Below, piece by piece: positions 17,171 through 24,745 of a stretch of 64,000 nt of DNA. The stretch spans positions 186,001 to 250,000 of the forward strand of contig JAEUJN010000008.1 in the NCBI GenBank assembly GCA_016794595.1, in the 5' to 3' direction. Each line of letters opens with the position of its first letter. The stretch's first letter is position 1. Position numbers and translations under genes: made by a program. Origin of the DNA: Kineosporiaceae bacterium. GTDB lineage: Bacteria > Actinomycetota > Actinomycetes > Actinomycetales > Kineosporiaceae. The notes beneath the pieces were generated by a model. That model did no database searches. It was not told the DNA's origin and was given only the letters and a program-made list of their open reading frames with translations.

Positions 17171-18238
17171 ATGGACATACCCCAGATCGCGGGGCTGGTC
17201 GTCCTGCTGTTGCTGGTGATCTTCGTTCTTGTCACGGTGTCCCGAGCGGTGCGGATCGTGCCGCAGGCGACCTCGGTGATCGTGGAGCGGCTCGGTCGCT
17301 ACTCCCGGACCCTCAGCCCTGGATTGCACTTCCTGCTGCCGTTCATCGACCGGCCGCGGGCGGTGGTGGACCTGCGCGAGCAGGTGGTCACCTTCCCCCC
17401 GCAGCCGGTGATCACCTCGGACAACCTCGTGGTCAACATCGACACGGTGATCTACTTCCAGCCGACCGACCCCAAGGCAGCGGTCTACGAGATCGCGAAC
17501 TACATCGTCGGTATCGAACAGCTGACCGTGACCACGCTGCGCAACGTGATCGGGTCGCTGGACCTCGAACAGACCCTGACCAGCCGGGACAACATCAACG
17601 CCCAGCTGCGTGGGGTATTGGACGACGCCACCGGGCGCTGGGGGATCCGGGTGAACCGGGTCGAGCTCAAGGCCATCGACCCGCCGCCCAGCGTGCAGGA
17701 CTCGATGGAGAAGCAGATGCGCGCCGAGCGGGACCGACGGGCGGCGATCCTGAACGCCGAGGGTGTCAAGCAGTCCCAGATCCTCACGGCCGAGGGTGAC
17801 AAGCAGTCGGCGATCCTGCGCGCCGAGGGCCAGGCCCAGGCCGCGATCCTCGAGGCCCAGGGCCAGGCACGGGCCATCCAGCAGGTCTTCGATGCCATCC
17901 ACAGGGGCAACCCGGACTCCAAGCTGCTCGCGTACCAGTACCTGCAGATGCTCCCTCAGATCGCGAACAGCCCTTCGAACAAGGTCTGGATCGTGCCCAC
18001 CGAGCTGACCCAGGCGCTCAAGGGGATCGGCAGCGCGCTCGGGGGCTCGGCCGACGGAACCGGCACCTGGACGCCTGGGCCCGAGGGGAGCGAGGACCTG
18101 GGTGCCCTGGGTTCGGCGCAACTCGAGGACCCGAGCCGGGCACTGCAGCGGGCCCGCGAAGAGGCGGCTGGCGCCGCCGGTGAGGTCGAGCGAGCCGAGA
18201 GCGACACCCGGATGCCGAACCCTGACATCGCGCTCTAG
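17171..18238 (+). CDS. SPFH / band 7 family membrane protein
   Basis: A 355-residue stomatin/flotillin-type protein of the QmcA group. It has an N-terminal membrane anchor (about 4-24), the SPFH domain (VRIVPQATSVIVERLGRYSRTLSPGLHFLLPFIDRP and NVIGSLDLEQTLTSRDNIN), and a coiled coil with repeats of the AEGxKQSxIL kind (about 195-245). The C-terminal tail is a low-complexity region rich in Gly, Ala and Glu. With the NfeD protein it is expected to form membrane microdomain complexes that organise lipids and membrane proteins. GAGGTC is upstream of the ATG. Confidence 0.92.
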   Translation: MDIPQIAGLVVLLLLVIFVLVTVSRAVRIVPQATSVIVERLGRYSRTLSPGLHFLLPFIDRPRAVVDLREQVVTFPPQPVITSDNLVVNIDTVIYFQPTDPKAAVYEIANYIVGIEQLTVTTLRNVIGSLDLEQTLTSRDNINAQLRGVLDDATGRWGIRVNRVELKAIDPPPSVQDSMEKQMRAERDRRAAILNAEGVKQSQILTAEGDKQSAILRAEGQAQAAILEAQGQARAIQQVFDAIHRGNPDSKLLAYQYLQMLPQIANSPSNKVWIVPTELTQALKGIGSALGGSADGTGTWTPGPEGSEDLGALGSAQLEDPSRALQRAREEAAGAAGEVERAESDTRMPNPDIAL

Positions 18239-18260
18239 GCCCGACCGGTCAGGTCCGGGC
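18239..18260. terminator. hairpin between convergent SPFH and transglycosylase genes
   Basis: GCCCGACC (18239-18246) pairs with GGTCCGGGC (18252-18260) with a one-base bulge and a 5-base loop, directly after the SPFH stop. It could serve both converging genes. Confidence 0.4.
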
Positions 18261-18267
18261 CAGCCGG

Positions 18268-19365
18268 TCAGGGCTGGGAGGCAGCCCGGGCGCTGATCGC
18301 CCGCTCCGTGGTCAGCACCAGCTCGACGTACCACTCGGCGTGGTTGTACGCCAGCAGCGCGGCCCGTACCCCGGCGTCGGTGTCGTCCAGGCCGCTCGCG
18401 CACAGGTAACCGGCGGCCGAGGGAATGGCGTCGGCGGGGTTCCACGCATCCGCGCGGCCGTCACCGTCACCGTCCACGCCGTAGGAGGCGAAGGTGGCCG
18501 GCATGAACTGCATCGGCCCGATGGCCCCGGCGGAGCTCGGTCCGTTGTTGCGCCCATGGCCACTCTCGACCTGGCCGAGCGCGGCGAGCAGGGTCCAGCG
18601 CAGGCCGGGGCACTGCCCCTCGGCCGCCCGGTAGGCGTGTTCATAGGCGGTCGGGATCCCCAGCGCGGTGACCGATCCGACGGCGCCGATCGAGGAGGCG
18701 CTGCGTTGGGCGGCTGCCAGTGCCGCCGCGGCCTGTTCGGCAGCGCGCAGCCGACGGGCCTCACCGGTCAGGGCGTCCAACCGGCGACGAGCCTGATCCA
18801 GCAACACCTGCGACGAGGACGCCTCCTCGCTCAACCTGCGCGCCGCTCGGGCCATCCGGGTGGTGGCCTCCTCGGTGTTCCGCACCCGATCGGCCACCCG
18901 GCGCGATTGGTCGTCGATCCGCTGTGTGGACTCGACGGTCTCGCGGACGACGTTGCCGCCCACCCGCCGGCCCACGCTCAGCCGCCACAGGGCGTCCTGC
19001 ACGGACCCCGCCGTCAGCACAGCGGCGGCCATCCCGGACTCGCCCTCGACGTAGAGGGCCCGCACACTGGCGGACCGCCGAGACCGGGCTGCGCGCAACC
19101 GTCCGTCCACGGCCCGCAGTTCCTCGTCCGCCCGGGCGAGGTCGGCGAAGGCGGCCGCCAACTCCCCGGCGGCCTGCCGGGCATCGCCGGCTCGGCGGTC
19201 CGCCTCACGGGCGAGGACCACGACCGTCTCTGCCGTCCGCTCGGCCTCCGCGGTGACCTGCGTGGAGGTCCGTCCCGAACCCGGATCGGCGACCGCGGGG
19301 GCGGCCAGACCCAGCACCACGGTCAGAGTGCTCAGACCCGTCAGCGCCTGCCGCACTCGTCCCAC
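18268..19365 (-). CDS. secreted lytic transglycosylase with N-terminal coiled coil
   Basis: A 365-residue exported cell-wall enzyme. From the GTG at 19365 the N-terminus MGRVRQALTGLSTLTVV followed by GLAAPAVADP is a clear signal peptide; an upstream in-frame GTG at 19401 would add 12 residues in front of it. Residues about 30-220 are alanine/arginine-rich helices forming a coiled coil. The C-terminal domain is a transglycosylase: the catalytic Glu is in GQVESGHGRNN, followed by AGAIGPMQFMPATF, a DGDGDGRAD segment and AYNHAEWYV. It should cleave peptidoglycan glycan strands; the coiled coil may regulate or localise it. Confidence 0.88.
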   Translation of the reverse strand: MGRVRQALTGLSTLTVVLGLAAPAVADPGSGRTSTQVTAEAERTAETVVVLAREADRRAGDARQAAGELAAAFADLARADEELRAVDGRLRAARSRRSASVRALYVEGESGMAAAVLTAGSVQDALWRLSVGRRVGGNVVRETVESTQRIDDQSRRVADRVRNTEEATTRMARAARRLSEEASSSQVLLDQARRRLDALTGEARRLRAAEQAAAALAAAQRSASSIGAVGSVTALGIPTAYEHAYRAAEGQCPGLRWTLLAALGQVESGHGRNNGPSSAGAIGPMQFMPATFASYGVDGDGDGRADAWNPADAIPSAAGYLCASGLDDTDAGVRAALLAYNHAEWYVELVLTTERAISARAASQP

Positions 19366-19426
19366 AACGCACTCGTCGGCAGGTGTCGGTGCGGCCTCCA
19401 CGTCTGGGAGGCCGGAGCCACCCGGA

Positions 19427-19432
19427 TAGCCT
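19427..19432 (+). promoter_or_regulatory. -10 hexamer TAGCCT, leaderless start of TauE/SafE gene
   Basis: TAGCCT, 7 bases (CCTGCCC), then GTG at 19440. Confidence 0.5.
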
Positions 19433-19439
19433 CCTGCCC

Positions 19440-20264
19440 GTGGACCCGTTCGCCGCCGTCACCATCGCCCTGGCCGGGGTGGCGGCCGGCACGATCAACA
19501 CCGTGGTGGGATCGGGCACCCTGATCACCTTCCCGACCCTGCTCTCGCTCGGGTACCCACCGGTGACGGCCAACGTGTCGAACAACATCGGCCTGATCTT
19601 CGGCGCGGTGAGCGGAACGTGGGGCTATCGACGGGAACTGGCCGGCCAGCGCAGGCTGGTGACCCGGCTGGCGCCGCTGTCCGCCAGCGGGGCCGCGTGC
19701 GGAGCGCTCGCTCTGTTGTGGCTGCCGCCCACGGCCTTCGAGGCGATCGTGCCGGTGCTGATCGCCCTGGCCCTGGTGTTGGTGCTGCTGCAACCGAGGA
19801 TCTCGGCCGCCATGACCCGGCGCCGCACGACACCCGGCCCCACACCCGGCACCGGCCCCGGCCCCGGTCAGTCCTCCACCCCTGGGGGGATCCCGGCCGG
19901 GCGGACCGGAGTCGTCCTGGGGATCGGGACGGCAGTCGCCGGCGTCTACGGCGGCTACTTCGGGGCGGCCCAGGGGGTCTTGCTGATCGGCCTGCTGGGA
20001 TCGGCGCTGCCGGAGACGTTGCAGCGGGTCAACGGGTTGAAGAACCTGCTCTCGGCGCTGGTGAACACCGTCGCCGCCGTGACCTTCCTGGTGGTACGGC
20101 CGGAGGCCGCCGACTGGACGGTCATCGCATTGATCGCCGTCGGGTCACTCGTGGGCGGGGTGTTGGGAGCGCGGATCGGACGCTGGTTGCCCCAACCCGT
20201 GCTGCGCGCGGTGATCATCGTGGTCGGGGTGGTGGCCATCGTCCGGCTGGTCAACGGCGGATGA
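19440..20264 (+). CDS. TauE/SafE family permease
   Basis: A 274-residue polytopic membrane protein of the TauE/SafE (sulfite exporter, DUF81) family, with the two-repeat layout: GVAAGTINTVVGSGTLITFPTLLSLG near the N-terminus and a second half with GIGTAVAGVYGGYFGAAQGVLLIG. About eight membrane helices, with a proline/glycine-rich cytoplasmic loop in the middle. Substrates in this family are sulfur compounds or organic anions; the substrate here is unknown. The stop overlaps the next gene as ATGA, so the RNA methyltransferase is translationally coupled. Confidence 0.88.
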   Translation: MDPFAAVTIALAGVAAGTINTVVGSGTLITFPTLLSLGYPPVTANVSNNIGLIFGAVSGTWGYRRELAGQRRLVTRLAPLSASGAACGALALLWLPPTAFEAIVPVLIALALVLVLLQPRISAAMTRRRTTPGPTPGTGPGPGQSSTPGGIPAGRTGVVLGIGTAVAGVYGGYFGAAQGVLLIGLLGSALPETLQRVNGLKNLLSALVNTVAAVTFLVVRPEAADWTVIALIAVGSLVGGVLGARIGRWLPQPVLRAVIIVVGVVAIVRLVNGG

Positions 20265-21097
20265 GCGAGCGGGGCGCACCAGGGGTGATCCGGCTGGACC
20301 GGGTGGATGATCCCCGTATGGCCGACTACGCGCGGCTGACCGACGTCGCCCTGCGCCGGCTGCTGGACGTCGAGCGCGGCTTGTACCTCGCCGAGAGCGA
20401 GAAGGTGATCCGGCGGGCGCTGGCCGCGGGCCACCGGCCGCGTTCCCTGCTGCTCTCAGAGCGCTGGCTCGAACCGCTGGCCGACCTGATCGACCTGGTG
20501 GCCGCGCACGGCGCCCCGGTGTACACCGCTCCCGCGGAGCTGCTCGAGCAGCTCACCGGGTTCCACGTCCACCGGGGCGCGATCGCCTCGGTGCACCGCC
20601 CGGCACCCGTTCCCCTCGCGCGGTTGCTCCACGACGCGCGGCGGGTAGTGGTGCTCGAGGACATCGTCGACCACACCAACGTCGGAGCGATCTTCCGCTC
20701 GGCCGCCGGGATCGGTGCGGACGCCGTCCTGGTCACCCCCCGATGCGCCGACCCGCTCTACCGGCGCGCCGTCCGGGTCTCGATGGGAACCGTCTTCCAG
20801 GTTCCCTGGGGTCGGATCGAGCCCTGGCCCGAGGGTCTGGACCGGCTGCGTGCAGCCGGGTTCACCGTGGCGGCGCTGGCGTTGACCGAGGACTCGATCG
20901 ACCTGGATCGGCTGGCCACCGACCCGCCCGAGCGGTTGGTGCTCGTGCTGGGAACCGAAGGGGACGGGCTGGGCCGCGGGACGCTCGCGCGCGCCGACCT
21001 GTCCGTGCGCATCCCGATGGCGGGCGGCGTGGATTCCCTCAACGTGGCATCAGCAGCTGCCCTCGCGTTGTGGGCGCTGCGCCCGTCCCGACCCTGA
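20261..21097 (+). CDS. SpoU/TrmH family RNA 2'-O-methyltransferase
   Basis: A 278-residue SPOUT methyltransferase. The three SpoU motifs are clear: motif 1 in DHTNVGAIFRSAAGIGAD, motif 2 in LVLGTEGDGLG and motif 3 in RIPMAGGVDSLNVASAAALAL near the C-terminus. An N-terminal substrate-binding domain (about residues 1-105, LYLAESEKVIRRAL) precedes the fold, as in the 23S rRNA / tRNA ribose methylases. The target nucleotide cannot be deduced. The ATG overlaps the permease stop by four bases. Confidence 0.92.
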   Translation: MSERGAPGVIRLDRVDDPRMADYARLTDVALRRLLDVERGLYLAESEKVIRRALAAGHRPRSLLLSERWLEPLADLIDLVAAHGAPVYTAPAELLEQLTGFHVHRGAIASVHRPAPVPLARLLHDARRVVVLEDIVDHTNVGAIFRSAAGIGADAVLVTPRCADPLYRRAVRVSMGTVFQVPWGRIEPWPEGLDRLRAAGFTVAALALTEDSIDLDRLATDPPERLVLVLGTEGDGLGRGTLARADLSVRIPMAGGVDSLNVASAAALALWALRPSRP

Positions 21098-21127
21098 TCG
21101 AGCCTGCCGGATCGGCGCAGCCCGATC
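21096..21127. terminator. imperfect hairpin between convergent genes
   Basis: GATCG (21096-21100) pairs with CGATC (21123-21127), and inside it CTGCCG pairs with CGGCGCAG with one bulge. It covers the methyltransferase stop region and faces the end of the Acg-type gene. Confidence 0.4.
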
Positions 21128-21139
21128 GAAAGGCCGCGG

Positions 21140-22186
21140 TCAGTCGGCGAACAGTTCGGCCAGCGGGCGGCGCGGGGTCGGGGGTGCCTCCACCAACGCC
21201 CGGCCGACCCGCAACAGGACCTGGGGCCGGTCCCAGATCCCCAGAGCCTCGGCGACCGCAGGCCGGTACTCGGGACTCTGCAGTGCCTGGTCGGTGAAGG
21301 TGGCCACCAGCCCCTTGACGGTGGCGGTGAGCAACATCCGTTCCAGGGCCATCCCGGCGATCACCCAATCGCGCAGGGTGTCCTCGCGGGTGGAGATGGC
21401 GAGCACGGTGCTGCGGGCCAGTTCGGCGTCGATCTCGCCGACGTCCGGGATGGTCACCTGGCCCGCGTGCACCAGGGAGTCGACAGGGAAGGGCGAGGTG
21501 CCCAGAGCCGAGCTGGGGATCCCGTCCACGGGTTCGGCCCCGCTGCCCCGGCGGCGGACCCAGCCCTCCACCTCCCGGCGCAGCTCGGCGTCCGCGGCCT
21601 GACCCCTGACCGCCTCGCGCAGCAGGTCGGCGATCCGTCGCCGAGCCGGGGCGTCGGCGATGCTCAACCGGGCCCCCTCGTCCAGGACCGCCTTGCCGAG
21701 TTCGAGCAGGTCCTCCTCGGCGACGGCATGTGAGCGGTAGACCCGCCGATGAGTGTGCCGCTGGCGGACGGCTGCGGCCAGAGCCAGGTCCGCGGCGCCG
21801 GCGGGGCGGCGTCCCACGGCGCGAACCACGCCCATCACCCGGGGCCGATCGCGGGAGAACCCCCCGTCGGAGGGCTCCGGGGCCGGTTCGGGGGCCACTT
21901 CCACCGAGGTGAGGTAGCCCAGGGACCGCAGCGCGACGCGGGCGTTGAGCACGGCCGACCCGCAGGAGATCGCCCGATCACGGCCGCGGGGGTCGATCAC
22001 GGCCACGGCTCGGTCGGGATCGTCCAGCACCGCGAGTCCATCGGGCAGGCGCCGCAGATGCCACGGCTGGCTGTTGTGGATCGAGGGCGCCCAGCGGGCA
22101 GCCTCGCCCACCAGGGCGATCTCGGATGCGTCGAGGGTCGGGCCCTGACCCACCAGATCAGAGCCGTGATCCGTGGCAGCGGCCAT
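21140..22186 (-). CDS. Acg family FMN-binding nitroreductase-fold protein
   Basis: A 348-residue protein resembling Acg (Rv2032) of the M. tuberculosis dormancy regulon: ARWAPSIHNSQPWHLRRLPDG near the N-terminus, SCGSAVLNARVALRSLGY, RQRHTHRRVYRSH, and WVIAGMALERMLLTATVKGL. Acg has a nitroreductase-like fold that holds FMN, with a lid in place of an open active site. A stress role is likely by homology only; no regulator gene is adjacent. The ATG at 22186 has GGGAGGCTTCC just upstream, better than the start at 22207. Confidence 0.83.
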   Translation of the reverse strand: MAAATDHGSDLVGQGPTLDASEIALVGEAARWAPSIHNSQPWHLRRLPDGLAVLDDPDRAVAVIDPRGRDRAISCGSAVLNARVALRSLGYLTSVEVAPEPAPEPSDGGFSRDRPRVMGVVRAVGRRPAGAADLALAAAVRQRHTHRRVYRSHAVAEEDLLELGKAVLDEGARLSIADAPARRRIADLLREAVRGQAADAELRREVEGWVRRRGSGAEPVDGIPSSALGTSPFPVDSLVHAGQVTIPDVGEIDAELARSTVLAISTREDTLRDWVIAGMALERMLLTATVKGLVATFTDQALQSPEYRPAVAEALGIWDRPQVLLRVGRALVEAPPTPRRPLAELFAD

Positions 22187-22299
22187 GGAAGCCTCCCGCT
22201 GGAGCAAGTCGTCACGCCCAAGCTAGGCAGCCGGGCGGCGCGAGGAGCGGGGCCTAGGTCCTTGGGCGGCCGGAAGATGGCCTGAAGGTTACGAACAGG

Positions 22300-23415
22300 T
22301 TACCCAAGGTCCGCGAGGACCTCACGCATGACCGAATCCACGTCGGTCAGCCCCAGAAAGGCGCCGTCATCGTCGGAGATGACCAGCACCCCGAGCGCGC
22401 GCCGGTCGGCGTCCGAGGCAAGGACCCTGACGGCCGCCGAGCGCAGATCCTGGCTGGCGCGCAACCGCAGCAGCCGCGACGCCGCCTGCCTCGAACCCCT
22501 CGCGTCCACCAGGGCCACCAGGCGGCCGCTCTCGTCCAGGTCGGCCCCCCACGGGCCCCCGGGCTGCACCGGTCGCGCCAGCCGGCCGACCCGGGTACTC
22601 GACACCGTCTCCTCCCAACTGGTCCGCAGCCAGTTGCGGATCCCCTCCTCCGGAGGCAGGAAGGTGGGCCGGGCGCGGCCGAACAACCACCCCTGGGCCA
22701 ACCGAACCCCCACGGTCTGCAGGTGGCGCGCGTCGTCCAGGCTCTCGACGCCCTCGGCCTGCACCACGGCACCCATGGCCGCGGCCATCGAGACCACGAG
22801 CCTGATCAGTCGATCCCGGACCGGATCCTCGTGGGCGCCCTTGACCAGGTGGCCGTCGATCTTGACCAGGTCGGGGCGAACCTTCTGCAGTCGATCCAGT
22901 TCCGCCCGCCCGGCCTCGGTCACGTCACAGGCGATGCGCAGTCCCGCCATGCGCAACGCCGCCACGGCGGCACTGCCCGCATGGTCGGCCGAACTCGGAT
23001 CGGACCAGCCGAGTTCGACCACCACCCCGGCCAGGTCCGGCTGCCCGCGCAGGACGTCCAGTACTGCCGGGTCGTCCAGATGCGGCGCGGCCACGTTGAC
23101 CGCCAGGAACTGCTCGACGTCCAGGTCCGCCCGGCCCTTGAGGGCGTTGGTCATCGAGGCTGCCTCCAGCTGACCGGCGAGCCCGGTCCGCGCGGCTGCA
23201 GTGAACCAGGGTTGCGGCGAGCGTGCAGGCCAGTCCGCCACCCGGGTGAGCGCCTCGTACCCGGCACACTCCCCGGTGTGAAGATCCACCACCGGCTGGA
23301 AGACACATCGCAGGGAGTCGGGGCGGCGCAGCAGCCGCGCCACCTCTTCCTCCCACCGCGGTTCGTCGCTCGCGGATGAGGGGTCGTCGGCCGGGGAACG
23401 GTTCACCCGACCCAT
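22300..23415 (-). CDS. EAL domain protein with degenerate metal loop and C-terminal CBS-like region
   Basis: A 371-residue soluble protein. The EAL domain (about 35-255) keeps Glu54 (YEAL), Asn107, Glu134, Asp164, Lys185 (VKID), Glu221 (AEGVES) and Gln241. The conserved DDFGTG loop reads DVTEAG (164-169): the second Asp is Val165 and the loop glycine is lost. In active c-di-GMP phosphodiesterases both aspartates serve the metal site, so this protein may bind c-di-GMP or a partner without efficient hydrolysis. Residues about 285-371 look like a CBS/regulatory domain (GVLVISDDDGAFLGLTDVDS). It is divergent from a double-PAS protein. Confidence 0.85.
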   Translation of the reverse strand: MGRVNRSPADDPSSASDEPRWEEEVARLLRRPDSLRCVFQPVVDLHTGECAGYEALTRVADWPARSPQPWFTAAARTGLAGQLEAASMTNALKGRADLDVEQFLAVNVAAPHLDDPAVLDVLRGQPDLAGVVVELGWSDPSSADHAGSAAVAALRMAGLRIACDVTEAGRAELDRLQKVRPDLVKIDGHLVKGAHEDPVRDRLIRLVVSMAAAMGAVVQAEGVESLDDARHLQTVGVRLAQGWLFGRARPTFLPPEEGIRNWLRTSWEETVSSTRVGRLARPVQPGGPWGADLDESGRLVALVDARGSRQAASRLLRLRASQDLRSAAVRVLASDADRRALGVLVISDDDGAFLGLTDVDSVMREVLADLG

Positions 23416-23543
23416 TCAACCGCTTCCCGCGGGGCTGACGCCGACACCCGGGGCGCCACGTCGAGGTCACGTCGAGGTCCCGGCCGATCCGGTGGCTCTC
23501 GGAGGGGTTCGGTCGCCGTCGTCGCGCCCGGGTGCCCGACACG

Positions 23544-23586
23544 AACCATTTACTACCAGTGATTGATTCAACACATAGGGTAACGT
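23544..23586. promoter_or_regulatory. AT-rich island in the EAL/PAS divergent gap, probable promoter region
   Basis: A stretch around CATTTACTACCAGTG to ACATAGGGTAACG is far richer in A/T than its surroundings. It is followed by TCCTGGTCACAGGA, a 5-bp inverted repeat (23586-23599). The island fits promoters for one or both divergent genes, but no textbook -35/-10 pair at correct spacing could be fixed. Confidence 0.4.
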
Positions 23587-23689
23587 CCTGGTCACAGGAT
23601 CCTGAGGTCCTCCCGGGGCGGGTTCGGCAACCCTCGGCATGCGGCGGAGTCCCGGTCCTGCCCTCATGCCGCCAGATCGGAGGCTGGCC

Positions 23690-24661
23690 GTGCGTCAGGA
23701 ACGCGACAAGGGATCGGGCCGGTTGTCGATCGGCTGGCGTCGACGCGCGGTACTGCCCCACCTGGACGGCGACACCCGGGCCGTCCTCGATGCCTGCCCG
23801 GACGCCGTCCTGGGAATCGACGAGGACGGCATCTGCGTGCTGGCCAACGTCCGTGCCCGCGGGCTGTTCGCGCGCGCCGAGGCGGACCTCGTGGGCACGC
23901 CCGCCGGTGAGCTGTTGCCCGACCTGGCCGGCGCGATTCGCGAGCTGACCGCGCGCCGGCGCTCCGGCGAGCCCATGGGCCCCACGGGGACGGGCGCCGA
24001 GTCGCTGGCACGCCGTCCCGACGGGACGACCCTGTCGGTGCGGGTGTGGATCGCGCCCGCCTACACCCGTGGGCGTGAGCTGACGCTGTACGTGACGGTG
24101 CACGACCTCAGCGAGCGCCGCGCCGTCCTGGCGGCTCGCCGGGCCCTGCTGCGGGAGGTGGCCGCGTTGCGGGACAGCGTGGACGCCGTGACCGCGGCGG
24201 TCCGCGACCGGGCGATCGTGCTGACCGACGTCGAGGGCCACATCACCCTGGTGAACCGGGCCGCCGAGAAACTGCTCGGGTACCGCAGTGAGGACATCGT
24301 GGGCAAGCCGGCCACCGCACTGTCGGACCCCTACGACATCGATGCCGTCCGCGAGGAGCTGCGGCTGGCCTCCGGCGTGGACCCCCTGCTCGAGCTCACT
24401 CGCTCCGGCCTGCCCAACCAGCAGCGCTGGCGAATGATCACCCGGGACGGCGAGGTCCGCTCGGTCACCCTGGTGATCACCGCCATCGGGGACCACCGGG
24501 ACCCGCACGGGTTCGTGCTGGTGATCTCGCCCCGGCGATCCGAGTGGGAGCCGCTGGTCAAGCCGCGCGCCTCCAGCGACCGGCTGCTGCTGGACCTGGA
24601 CGATGCCGAGACCCGGGCACTGCGCTGGCAGGTCGGCGGGGCCTCGAGCCGCCGGCGCTGA
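23690..24661 (+). CDS. double PAS-domain sensory protein without output domain
   Basis: A 323-residue soluble protein. PAS 1 covers about 30-140 (VLDACPDAVLGIDEDGICVLAN to VTVHDLSERRA), a short helix links to PAS 2 at about 165-295 (ALRDSVDAVTAAVRDRAIVLTDVEGHITLVNRAAEKLLG to FVLVISPRRS). No kinase, cyclase or DNA-binding domain follows, so it probably senses a ligand or redox state and signals by protein contact. The GTG at 23690 has GGAGG six bases upstream; ATGs at 23639 and 23666 are in frame but poorly placed. It faces away from the EAL gene. Confidence 0.85.
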   Translation: MRQERDKGSGRLSIGWRRRAVLPHLDGDTRAVLDACPDAVLGIDEDGICVLANVRARGLFARAEADLVGTPAGELLPDLAGAIRELTARRRSGEPMGPTGTGAESLARRPDGTTLSVRVWIAPAYTRGRELTLYVTVHDLSERRAVLAARRALLREVAALRDSVDAVTAAVRDRAIVLTDVEGHITLVNRAAEKLLGYRSEDIVGKPATALSDPYDIDAVREELRLASGVDPLLELTRSGLPNQQRWRMITRDGEVRSVTLVITAIGDHRDPHGFVLVISPRRSEWEPLVKPRASSDRLLLDLDDAETRALRWQVGGASSRRR

Positions 24662-24745
24662 GAGCGGCCCTCGGGGGATCTCGCTCGCCGGAGGGCGGCG
24701 GACCGCCCGGCCGGGCAGCCGGCAACTGACCGCAGGGGCGGCCGC

